A stretch of 64,000 bases of DNA from Aurantimicrobium sp. INA4. Its GTDB lineage: Bacteria; Actinomycetota; Actinomycetes; Actinomycetales; Microbacteriaceae. Below are positions 25,705 to 32,851 of the stretch, piece by piece. Below the pieces are notes generated by a model. The model ran no database searches. It was given only the letters and a program-made list of their open reading frames with translations, and was not told the origin of the DNA. The DNA lies in NCBI RefSeq assembly GCF_027924525.1, contig NZ_AP027040.1, forward strand, positions 1,116,001 to 1,180,000. Reading direction: 5' to 3'. A program made the position numbers and the translations under genes. Within the stretch, counting starts at the first letter, position 1. Every line of letters begins with the position of its first letter.

Positions 25705-27216
25705 TTAGTTCGAGTTACGGCGCTGGATAGCTATCGATCCGCTGTACACAGCTACTCCAGAGAACAGGAACATCAAACCAATCAACGCAACCGGAAGTTG
25801 TGACTTGCTCCCAGTGTTTGCGAGCTGGTTTGATGAACCGCCGCCATTGCCACCGGGTGCAGTAACAGTGAGGCTAACTGTTGCAACAGCGGTTGTAGTT
25901 CCATCTGTTCCGGAAATTGTGAATGACGATGGCCCAAATGCGGTACTTGCACTACCGGTGATGACACCAGTGGAGGTGTTGAACGTGAAGCCCGCAGGAA
26001 GCGCTGGGGAAATTGAATAGGTTACAGTTCCACTAAACCCAGATGCTGTAAGCGCTGAGCTTGTAACCGTAGTTTCGGTGCTAGCTGAAAGAGTCTGTCG
26101 CTGGAGAGAAATGTATTCCCCAATGAGGAAGAGGTTCATCCCACTTCCCACATAAGCAAAGTGTGAGGACAATGCACGGCCCGGGGCAATGTAGTAGGCC
26201 ACATTTCCTGCTCCAGTGACCTGAAGCGTGGTGGGGCTTGCCATGTTTGCAGTGGGGTACACATTTACTGCACCTGTAGTTCCACTGGCCGTCGCAAAGG
26301 AAACAAACAAGGTTGAATCGTCTGCGGAAAGAGCAATTTCTGTTGGATATTTCAGCACAGCGCTTGATTGAGTCAGAGTTTGTGTCTGAGCAAGAGAGGA
26401 AAGATTCGAAGTCTGGAACTGTTCAATCCACTGTTGACCATTTGTTCCGGTACCAAAGTTAGCCATATAAAGTGACTGCCCGTTTGAGGTTACTGCTAAT
26501 CCCCTTGGGTGAACTGTGTCTGCAAATTCCTTCACGATGTCAAAGGTGTTTGTTGCAGTATCAATGCGCGCTAAACCAGGCAAAGTAGTTGCTGAGTTAT
26601 CGTCGTCATAGTAACTGACGTAAACCTTGGAACCGTCGGGCGAGACAACAATTCCCCATGGAGCATCAAGACGTGCCCCAGCAGTAGTGGGCGCGTTCGG
26701 CGCAGCTAGTGTGGCTACAAGAGTGTTAGTGGTGGTGTTGACAATACTCACAGAGTTGTCAGTACTTCCGTTGTTTCCAACGTACAAACGAGTCCCATCA
26801 GGAGAAATTGCCATCGATTTTGAATTAGCGCCGACGGTAATTCGAGAAGTGATCGTTGGTGTTGCGCCAGAAACATCGATTACAACAACTTCACTGCCGG
26901 AAACTTTACTGTTGAGCGCATAAACAAGGTCTGAACTTGGGTGTGCCTGAAGTACAAAAAGATTGGTAAACCCTGCCAGAGAGGTTGTGCTGAGAATCTG
27001 ATTGTTTCCAGTGTCTACAATGCTGAGGCTACCCAGATAGGTTGCGCTGTATACCCGATTCCCATCTCCAGACATGGCAACAGTCAGAGAAAACTGTCCT
27101 GTGGGAATGCTTGTAACAACGACAGGTGCTGCAGAGGCAGATAGAGAAGTACCAAAAGCCAGCATGAGAGAAAAGAGCGCTGCCAGCACTGCGACTAATT
27201 TGTGGCGGATTGTCAT
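25705..27216 (-). CDS. LANTG-anchored surface protein with YVTN-type beta-propeller and Ig-like domain
   Basis: The 503-residue protein has a signal peptide (to about residue 29, SLSASA). YVTN/NHL-like propeller repeats follow (SPDGTRLYVGNNG, SPDGSKVYVSYYD, TSNGQSLYMANFG). A He_PIG/cadherin-like domain (TYSISPALPAGFTFNTSTGV, about 400-455) comes next. The end is LANTG (465-469), a hydrophobic helix and QRRNSN. LAxTG suggests class E sortase. Surface-layer and adhesion roles are known for YVTN proteins in archaea and bacteria; the ligand here is unknown. A 5'-UTR hairpin and a TetR gene lie upstream. It heads a two-gene operon with the LPKTG protein. Confidence 0.85.
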   Translation of the reverse strand: MTIRHKLVAVLAALFSLMLAFGTSLSASAAPVVVTSIPTGQFSLTVAMSGDGNRVYSATYLGSLSIVDTGNNQILSTTSLAGFTNLFVLQAHPSSDLVYALNSKVSGSEVVVIDVSGATPTITSRITVGANSKSMAISPDGTRLYVGNNGSTDNSVSIVNTTTNTLVATLAAPNAPTTAGARLDAPWGIVVSPDGSKVYVSYYDDDNSATTLPGLARIDTATNTFDIVKEFADTVHPRGLAVTSNGQSLYMANFGTGTNGQQWIEQFQTSNLSSLAQTQTLTQSSAVLKYPTEIALSADDSTLFVSFATASGTTGAVNVYPTANMASPTTLQVTGAGNVAYYIAPGRALSSHFAYVGSGMNLFLIGEYISLQRQTLSASTETTVTSSALTASGFSGTVTYSISPALPAGFTFNTSTGVITGSASTAFGPSSFTISGTDGTTTAVATVSLTVTAPGGNGGGSSNQLANTGSKSQLPVALIGLMFLFSGVAVYSGSIAIQRRNSN

Positions 27217-27229
27217 CGCGAAAAGACCT

Positions 27230-27273
27230 TTGAAACTTGGAAAAATAAATAGAAATTTTATTTACGGTTTCAA
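27230..27273 (-). promoter_or_regulatory. Imperfect hairpin in the 5' leader of the surface-protein operon
   Basis: On the minus strand TTGAAAC ends and A/T-rich inner arms (AAATAAA with TTTATTT-like partner) can pair to form a long imperfect hairpin. It lies directly before the AAAGG ribosome-binding site of the LANTG gene (start 27216). It could affect mRNA stability or translation, or be part of a regulator site. There is no direct evidence. Confidence 0.3.
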
Positions 27274-27316
27274 GTTACCACGATAGTTGCGTCAATAAAT
27301 AATTGTTCTAGGCGCG

Positions 27317-27339
27317 TTGATTGATCAAAAATCGACCAA
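27317..27339. promoter_or_regulatory. Candidate TetR-type operator
   Basis: The half-sites TTGATTGAT and ATCGACCAA match at 7 of 9 positions in inverted orientation around a 5-nt centre. It lies in the 150-bp gap between the TetR gene and the LANTG/LPKTG operon, upstream of the latter. That position suits control of the surface operon, but the symmetry is imperfect. Confidence 0.3.
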
Positions 27340-27366
27340 GCAAAATGCAGAAAGAAGTTTGTAGTG

Positions 27367-27975
27367 TTATTGCTTTTTTATGTCAAGCAGTGATGTGGAA
27401 ACCATGTGCTTGATAAATTTGGTCCAACTCTCACCATCCATTTGCCCACCAGCGAGATCATCAACGATACGACCCAGAGCATAAGACTGGATGAACACTG
27501 CGACAACGTAGGGATCTAGGACCTTCTGTGCGATGCCCTTTTCTTGAGCCTCAGCAACGATGTCCGCGATTTCTTGAGTGACCCTCTGCTGTTCGGGCGC
27601 TAATTTGGCTCCCAAGCTAGGTCGAAGTGTCGCCTGTGCAGCAATCCAGGTTCTTGCAGAACGCATAGCTGCGAGGTTTGGCATATGGCGGGCATCGATG
27701 GTTGGACTGAGATTGGCATTCATCTCTGCAGCAGAATCAGAAACCCCTAGTGCTAAACGCAGTCTGGTGCTGACATCCTCTGCAAATTGCCCGTACATAT
27801 CGACCAAGGCGTGATCAATGAGATCCTCGAAATCTGAAAAATGGTAATACAGAGAGCCGCTTGTGATGTTAGAAGCTTCGAGAACCTGATGAATGGTGAC
27901 GTCTGCGGAGGGATTGCCATTCATAAGCTCTATGACAGTGTCAATGAGCTTTCGTTTGGTTTTATGCATTCCCAT
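27367..27975 (-). CDS. TetR-family transcriptional regulator
   Basis: The 202-residue protein has an N-terminal TetR helix-turn-helix: VTIHQVLEASNITSGSLYYHFSDFEDLIDHAL, residues about 25-56. The all-helical ligand domain follows, with no recognisable ligand class. A start at the third codon (MHKTKRK) is also possible. It lies immediately upstream of, and in the same direction as, the two sortase-anchored propeller genes, so it may regulate them and itself. The effector is unknown. Confidence 0.88.
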   Translation of the reverse strand: MGMHKTKRKLIDTVIELMNGNPSADVTIHQVLEASNITSGSLYYHFSDFEDLIDHALVDMYGQFAEDVSTRLRLALGVSDSAAEMNANLSPTIDARHMPNLAAMRSARTWIAAQATLRPSLGAKLAPEQQRVTQEIADIVAEAQEKGIAQKVLDPYVVAVFIQSYALGRIVDDLAGGQMDGESWTKFIKHMVSTSLLDIKKQ

Positions 27976-28117
27976 GTTTAACCTTGGCCATTTTGATGTC
28001 GTTTGTAACGATGACTATGAGCCTATTGGCCTGAATTATCCGAGTTTTCGTGCCGTGCCAGAAAGCGCACAATATAAATAAGTTCTAAAACAAGGGATTA
28101 ATACCCAACAAACACAA

Positions 28118-28141
28118 AGACCACCTGGCGAGAGGTGGTCT
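28118..28141 (-). terminator. Hairpin terminator of tRNA-Lys
   Basis: A 9-bp perfect stem (AGACCACCT with AGGTGGTCT) and a 6-nt loop, followed on the minus strand by TTTGTGTTTG. It starts 10 nt after the tRNA 3' end. Confidence 0.7.
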
Positions 28142-28150
28142 GAATGTTTG

Positions 28151-28223
<73 letters not shown>

Positions 28224-28449
28224 AGTTGGTTCGAAATTGTGTTCCGAACCGAAAGACAACATTATCAGCACTGAGCGCGCTGGTCGAATTGAGTAATTGC
28301 TCCTTTTCGTTCGGCGTACATCGCCACAGAGCGTTTTGTTTGCCACGACGTGGAAACCATCGGTTTCAACCAATGAAATTACGAAATCCGTATGATTTTC
28401 ATAAAAATACTTTCGATTTCGTCATTGGAAAAGATAAAGTAGTTGAGTA

Positions 28450-28469
28450 CTCACCCAACGAGGGGTGAG
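28450..28469 (+). promoter_or_regulatory. Leader hairpin upstream of alanine dehydrogenase
   Basis: The arms CTCACCC and GGGTGAG around a 6-nt loop lie 18 nt before the ald start, just upstream of its AGGAGA ribosome-binding site. A second, wider dyad (ACGAAATC near 28380 and GATTTCGT near 28417) lies further upstream. ald genes are often controlled by an Lrp/AsnC-type regulator; no such gene is in the window. Confidence 0.35.
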
Positions 28470-28487
28470 CTCGATTCAGGAGATCCC

Positions 28488-29603
28488 ATGAAGGTCGCAG
28501 TACCAACCGAAATCAAGAACAACGAGTTCCGCGTTGCAATTACCCCCGCAGGCGTTCACGAACTTGTTGGTAACGGACACGAAGTCCTCGTTCAGTCTGG
28601 AGCTGGTGTCGGCTCCTCGATCACCGATGAGGCATACAAAGCAGCTGGCGCAAAGATTGTTGCAACTGCTGAGGAAGTTTGGGCAGCAGCAGACGTTCTG
28701 CTCAAGGTTAAAGAACCCATTGCCAGCGAATACAAGTACTTCCGTGAGGGACTCGTACTTTTCACCTACCTCCACCTTGCTGCTGAGCCAGAGCTCACCA
28801 AGGCACTGGTTGACTCCAAAGTCACCGCAATTGCATATGAAACCGTTCAGCTTCCCACCCGCCAGCTTCCCCTGCTTGCTCCGATGAGTGAGGTTGCTGG
28901 TCGTCTTGCTCCGATCCTCGGCGCGAACGTCATGCTCAAGCCCAACGGCGGTCCTGGCCTCCTGGTTCCCGGCGTTCCTGGAACCCACCCTGCAAAGGTT
29001 GTAGTTCTTGGTGGCGGTGTTGCTGGTACCAACGCTGTTCAGGTTGCTGCAGGTATGGGCGCAGAAGTAACTGTTTTGGACACCAACCTCTTCCGCCTGC
29101 GCGAGCTCGACGCACTGTATGACGGTCGCATCAAGACCATCGCTTCGAACTCCTTCGAAATCGAGAAGGCCTGTCTTGAAGCTGACATGGTCATTGGTTC
29201 TGTCCTCATCCCCGGCGCCAAGGCACCCAAGCTTGTCAGCAACGACTTGGTCAAGCGCATGAAGCCAGGCAGCGTTCTCGTTGACATCGCTGTTGACCAG
29301 GGTGGTTGCTTCGCAGACACCCACCCAACCACTCACGCAGAGCCCACCTTCCAGGTGCACAACTCTCTGTTCTACTGCGTAGCCAACATGCCTGGTGCGG
29401 TGCCCAACACCTCCACCTACGCATTGACAAACGCAACCCTGCCTTACCTGCGCTCCATTGCAAACAACGGATGGCACGCAGCACTCAAGGCAGACCTCTC
29501 ACTCCGCCTAGGTCTCAACACCCACGCTGGTGCTGTCACCAACGCTCCTGTAGCAACTGCTGTAGGCATGGAATACAGCGACTTGGACGCTATCTTCGCC
29601 TAA
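28488..29603 (+). CDS. ald: Alanine dehydrogenase
   Basis: The 371-residue enzyme catalyses reversible NAD-dependent deamination of L-alanine to pyruvate and ammonia. It has the N-terminal signature VPTEIKNNEFRVAITPAGV, with the pyruvate-binding Arg and later Lys (LLKVKEP). The catalytic His is in YLHLAAEPELTKAL, the NAD-binding glycine motif is VVLGGGVAGTNAVQVA, and the C-terminus has MPGAVPNTSTYALTNATLPY. The start is ATG 28488 with AGGAGA 3-8 nt before it; an in-frame upstream ATG (28443) lacks a ribosome-binding site. It is convergent with the FtsK-like gene, overlapping by 4 nt. Confidence 0.97.
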   Translation: MKVAVPTEIKNNEFRVAITPAGVHELVGNGHEVLVQSGAGVGSSITDEAYKAAGAKIVATAEEVWAAADVLLKVKEPIASEYKYFREGLVLFTYLHLAAEPELTKALVDSKVTAIAYETVQLPTRQLPLLAPMSEVAGRLAPILGANVMLKPNGGPGLLVPGVPGTHPAKVVVLGGGVAGTNAVQVAAGMGAEVTVLDTNLFRLRELDALYDGRIKTIASNSFEIEKACLEADMVIGSVLIPGAKAPKLVSNDLVKRMKPGSVLVDIAVDQGGCFADTHPTTHAEPTFQVHNSLFYCVANMPGAVPNTSTYALTNATLPYLRSIANNGWHAALKADLSLRLGLNTHAGAVTNAPVATAVGMEYSDLDAIFA

Positions 29604-32158
29604 GTTCTCAACACAGCCCTCGTGGTGGAGCCATCAGGTTCAACCACGAGGGCTGTGTCGTTCTCGGTATGGGGAAATAGGCCTGATTTCAGACGTAATC
29701 CGCGTATCTCGCTTGGTGAACATCCGTCAAGAATGAGAAGTCCTGCTTCTCTCATTTCGGTTAGTTGAGCGTGGTTGAGCATCCATTCATCCGGGGTGCC
29801 AATGACTATCGGAGAGTTCGCAGGAGGAGAGACGGTCAACGCCGATTTCAGCGCACCCACCCGATCCCCATATGCCTTTGTCAAACTACTCATGAGGGAA
29901 GTTTTGCGGTGAGTAATCACCGCATAGGAACAATCTTCTTCACAGATTATTTCTCCCCACTGACCTGACTCAGGCTGGAGGTTACTGCCGTGGACGAGCT
30001 GAATCTGATGGCCCCGCCAGAGGCCACGACCTGGCTCAGATGCCCTGAGGAGCTGTAGTCGCATCGGAAACAAATCCACGAGCGCGTGAGTGCCGTGTGG
30101 GTTTTCTTTACTCCCGATAACGAAAACTGCGTTGCGTTGGGGCGCTAACCGAACACATTTCATCAGTGAAGCAAGAAACTGCTCACGATGTTCCAGGCCG
30201 AAACTTTCGAGGAGATGATCAAGATCTTCAATGAAGACCTTTGATCCTTCTCGAAGGAGGGACTCTGACTCCTCGACGACAGCGTCCCACGCAATCTCGC
30301 TATCTCGCAGTAACAAGCCACCTAATTGGGAGTGTAGTGAAGCCACTGCGCAGCTCACCCCTGAACGTGCAGGACCAGAAATGAGAAGGTTGCCGTCTTG
30401 ATGCGGGATGTACGGGGTCCAATCCTGAGCTTGATGTTCTGGAATATCGAGTATCCCCAGCCAGGCAGAGTTTTCAAGCAGTGCCGGCATCTCAGAGAAT
30501 GCAATCTCTCGGGGAAGCTCTGGCTTCCACGGCACATGCTGTTCCCATAAAGGGTTCTCATCAAGCCAGCGTTGAGACTTTTTCAAGACTGCATGGAGGT
30601 CTTCATCAGTGGTTCTGGCTGCCTGAAAATCAATGCGCGGGACCCCAGTTCCTTGGATAAGGGCGCGACCTGGAATGTGTGGCAGATGGTAGGCATCCTC
30701 ATCACCGAGTAGCGCATGAGAATCTGCCTTGTCAGAAACACGGAAACTAACCCTGAGCGAACAGTTTGCCAATATGGCATCGGTGATGACTCCACCGGTT
30801 CGCTGGCTTGAGAGGATGAGATGTAATCCGAGGGAACGCCCTCTCGCTGCCACATCTACAAACAAAGCTGCACACTCGGCGAAAGATTCCGCGAGCACTC
30901 GATACTCGTCCACCACAATGAGCAAGCGAGCAAGCTCCACCTCTTTGGGTAATTCTGAGATATCTACAACACCCGCCTCGGCGAGGACGTGCTCCCGGTA
31001 ACGAATCTCTGCCTGTAGTGAAGAGATTGCTCGACGGGTTTGTTGCGGACTGAGGTCAGTGAGAACTCCAGCGACGTGCGGTAGGTCTTTCACACGAGAA
31101 AAACCTGCACCCCCTTTGTAATCAATGAGGAGAAGAGAAAGCCGCTGTGGCGAATACATCGAGGCAAGGGTGAGTACCCATGACAGCAAGAACTCTGTTT
31201 TGCCAGAGCCCGTCATTCCTGCAATAACGGCGTGAGGCCCTGCCTGAACGAGATCCAGTATCAGCGGATGGTCATGTTTCCTGCCCACACACACCAGCAA
31301 AGAATCCCGAGCATGCTCCCATTCTGATGACGTATTGATGACGGCAGAAACTGAATTCGGAATTGTTGATACCGGAGTAAGTCGAGCCTGAGCTGCCTCA
31401 CTCTCGGCATTCAGCAGTGTGATGATTCGGTTGGACTCTGCTCGGGTGAGCAAATCAGCTTGAAGCTCCACATCACGAACAAGTGGGTCCACCAGATCAC
31501 GAAGGACGGCTCTACCTCGGTTAATGGTGAGGAGGTATCGAACGCCACTGGGCAACACCTCAGCTGTATCCACGCGATGAATCAGTATGTCTGCAGGCTG
31601 GCGATTCGAGCTTGTGTACTGCACAAGTTCCGGCTCTTCACCAACGCCCCACCCCATCTTGGATGCTTCAGAGAGCCCCCATGTCCACAACAGCTGGAAA
31701 CCCATTGCCCGCAAGGTTGAGCGCGCCTCGACCTCATCGCCACACACAGCAATCCCCGAATGCGCATCAACCAAGACTGGTTTTCCCTCACGAAGCGCAA
31801 GCCCAATCCGAATCAGGCGCTGGTTTCCCTCTGGCTGTGCTGCAGCCGCCCAGGCAGGTCTGAGACTGTTGGTGGGTAAAGCCCAATGGCTAGCTGCCGG
31901 ATATTTCAAAATGAGTTCATCACGCTCAGCTTGGCGCTGCTCGAGCTCTCGAGCACGCTGAGTTATTTCTTCCTCGTCGTCGTTTTCCTGTTTGAGTTTT
32001 TCCGACTTCCTGGCCTGGAGTTTGCCATCGGCAAACTGGGCCAGCGCCATGATGGGGCCCAGCAAAGCAAATAACAGGGTGTAGGCAGAGCCTGTTACCA
32101 ACCAGAGAATGACACTTGTGACGATGGGTGCAAGGAGGGCAAAGATGGGGAAACGCAT
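29600..32158 (-). CDS. EccC/FtsK-like membrane ATPase, orphan type-VII-secretion-type motor
   Basis: The 852-residue protein has two N-terminal membrane helices (about residues 4-40), then a coiled, charged segment (45-80). The first FtsK/SpoIIIE-type ATPase is intact: Walker A GMTGSGKT (314-321), LLLIDYKGGAGF (342-353), Walker B LLIVVDE (412-418) and HLILSSQR (446-453). A second ATPase-like domain has a degenerate P-loop, GPARSGVS (595-602), with Val in place of Lys601, and a Walker B-like KVFIEDLD (640-647). This layout matches EccC/EssC motors of type VII secretion, not the DNA translocase FtsK, because no gamma domain is seen. It ends the nine-gene cluster starting at the FHA gene near 45.7 kb. 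No WXG100 protein, EccB, EccD, EccE or mycosin gene is in the window. Confidence 0.85.
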   Translation of the reverse strand: MRFPIFALLAPIVTSVILWLVTGSAYTLLFALLGPIMALAQFADGKLQARKSEKLKQENDDEEEITQRARELEQRQAERDELILKYPAASHWALPTNSLRPAWAAAAQPEGNQRLIRIGLALREGKPVLVDAHSGIAVCGDEVEARSTLRAMGFQLLWTWGLSEASKMGWGVGEEPELVQYTSSNRQPADILIHRVDTAEVLPSGVRYLLTINRGRAVLRDLVDPLVRDVELQADLLTRAESNRIITLLNAESEAAQARLTPVSTIPNSVSAVINTSSEWEHARDSLLVCVGRKHDHPLILDLVQAGPHAVIAGMTGSGKTEFLLSWVLTLASMYSPQRLSLLLIDYKGGAGFSRVKDLPHVAGVLTDLSPQQTRRAISSLQAEIRYREHVLAEAGVVDISELPKEVELARLLIVVDEYRVLAESFAECAALFVDVAARGRSLGLHLILSSQRTGGVITDAILANCSLRVSFRVSDKADSHALLGDEDAYHLPHIPGRALIQGTGVPRIDFQAARTTDEDLHAVLKKSQRWLDENPLWEQHVPWKPELPREIAFSEMPALLENSAWLGILDIPEHQAQDWTPYIPHQDGNLLISGPARSGVSCAVASLHSQLGGLLLRDSEIAWDAVVEESESLLREGSKVFIEDLDHLLESFGLEHREQFLASLMKCVRLAPQRNAVFVIGSKENPHGTHALVDLFPMRLQLLRASEPGRGLWRGHQIQLVHGSNLQPESGQWGEIICEEDCSYAVITHRKTSLMSSLTKAYGDRVGALKSALTVSPPANSPIVIGTPDEWMLNHAQLTEMREAGLLILDGCSPSEIRGLRLKSGLFPHTENDTALVVEPDGSTTRAVLRT
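29611..29658. terminator. Long hairpin after ald, inside the coding end of the FtsK-like gene
   Basis: A perfect 16-bp stem (ACACAGCCCTCGTGGT with ACCACGAGGGCTGTGT) and a 16-nt loop. For ald it is a 3'-UTR hairpin without a clear T-tract. On the minus strand it lies within the last 20 codons of the EccC-like gene, so the same bases are coding. Confidence 0.6.
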
Positions 32159-32224
32159 TCGAGCACTTCACCACATTCATACTGGCTCGATGTTCCATTC
32201 ACCCCCGTGTGGGGATAACTCGCC

Positions 32225-32842
32225 CTAGGTGATCGTGAGGTGGAGATCTCCAATATCCACTCGTGTGCCACGAACGACCGTGTAACGAGTTCCAGGCTGT
32301 GCGCGCCGGGGCACCACACCGGGTTCACGAATGATGGAACCATTGCCACTGTTACGGTCGCTGATCCACAGTTCAGCACCCTCAACACCAAACTCTAGAT
32401 GAGTTTTTGAGACGGACCGGCCCGGATCAGTCACAACAATGAGGTGCTCAAATTCTTCACCCTCACCAGGTTGGGGCATGCGCCCAAGCAGTGCACTCTG
32501 GGTGATGTCAACACTTTCACCAGTTGCCAAAGTAATGGTGAAAGAACTCACGGTTGCCAGCTCAGCCTCGGTGGCAAAACGGGGCGGTTCAACAACTGCT
32601 ACAGGTGGCGCATCAAAAAGTTCTGACAGGTCATTACCGTCAATTCTTTCCACGATATTGGTGGATGTGGTGACCGAATCTGGTTCTGCGGCAGGAATGA
32701 AAGACTCTGCCGGCGGGATGGATGCCTCAGGTTCACGAGTTTGCACCACGGGAACACTCTGTGTCCGTGCTAGTGAACTTCCACATTCACCACAAAACAG
32801 CGCACCGGCTGGCAACGCACTGTGACAAACTTCACACTCCAT
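32225..32842 (-). CDS. Zinc-ribbon plus FHA-domain protein
   Basis: The 205-residue protein begins with a zinc ribbon, CEVCHSALPAGALFCGECG (Cys3, Cys6, Cys17, Cys20). An acidic/Pro-rich linker follows (about 25-95). The C-terminal FHA domain has LLGRMP, SVSKTHLEF and SDRNSGNGS, the phosphothreonine-contact loops of the family. It should bind a phosphothreonine peptide, most likely one made by the Ser/Thr kinase of the same cluster. It lies 9 nt after the transglutaminase-fold gene and 66 nt before the EccC-like gene. Confidence 0.9.
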   Translation of the reverse strand: MECEVCHSALPAGALFCGECGSSLARTQSVPVVQTREPEASIPPAESFIPAAEPDSVTTSTNIVERIDGNDLSELFDAPPVAVVEPPRFATEAELATVSSFTITLATGESVDITQSALLGRMPQPGEGEEFEHLIVVTDPGRSVSKTHLEFGVEGAELWISDRNSGNGSIIREPGVVPRRAQPGTRYTVVRGTRVDIGDLHLTIT

Positions 32843-32851
32843 ACTGCGATG

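Noticed and set aside
28476..29477. 333-codon open frame antisense to ald
   Set aside because: It is the reverse-strand shadow of a well-conserved alanine dehydrogenase, has a Cys- and Asn-rich unnatural composition and no ribosome-binding site or family features.
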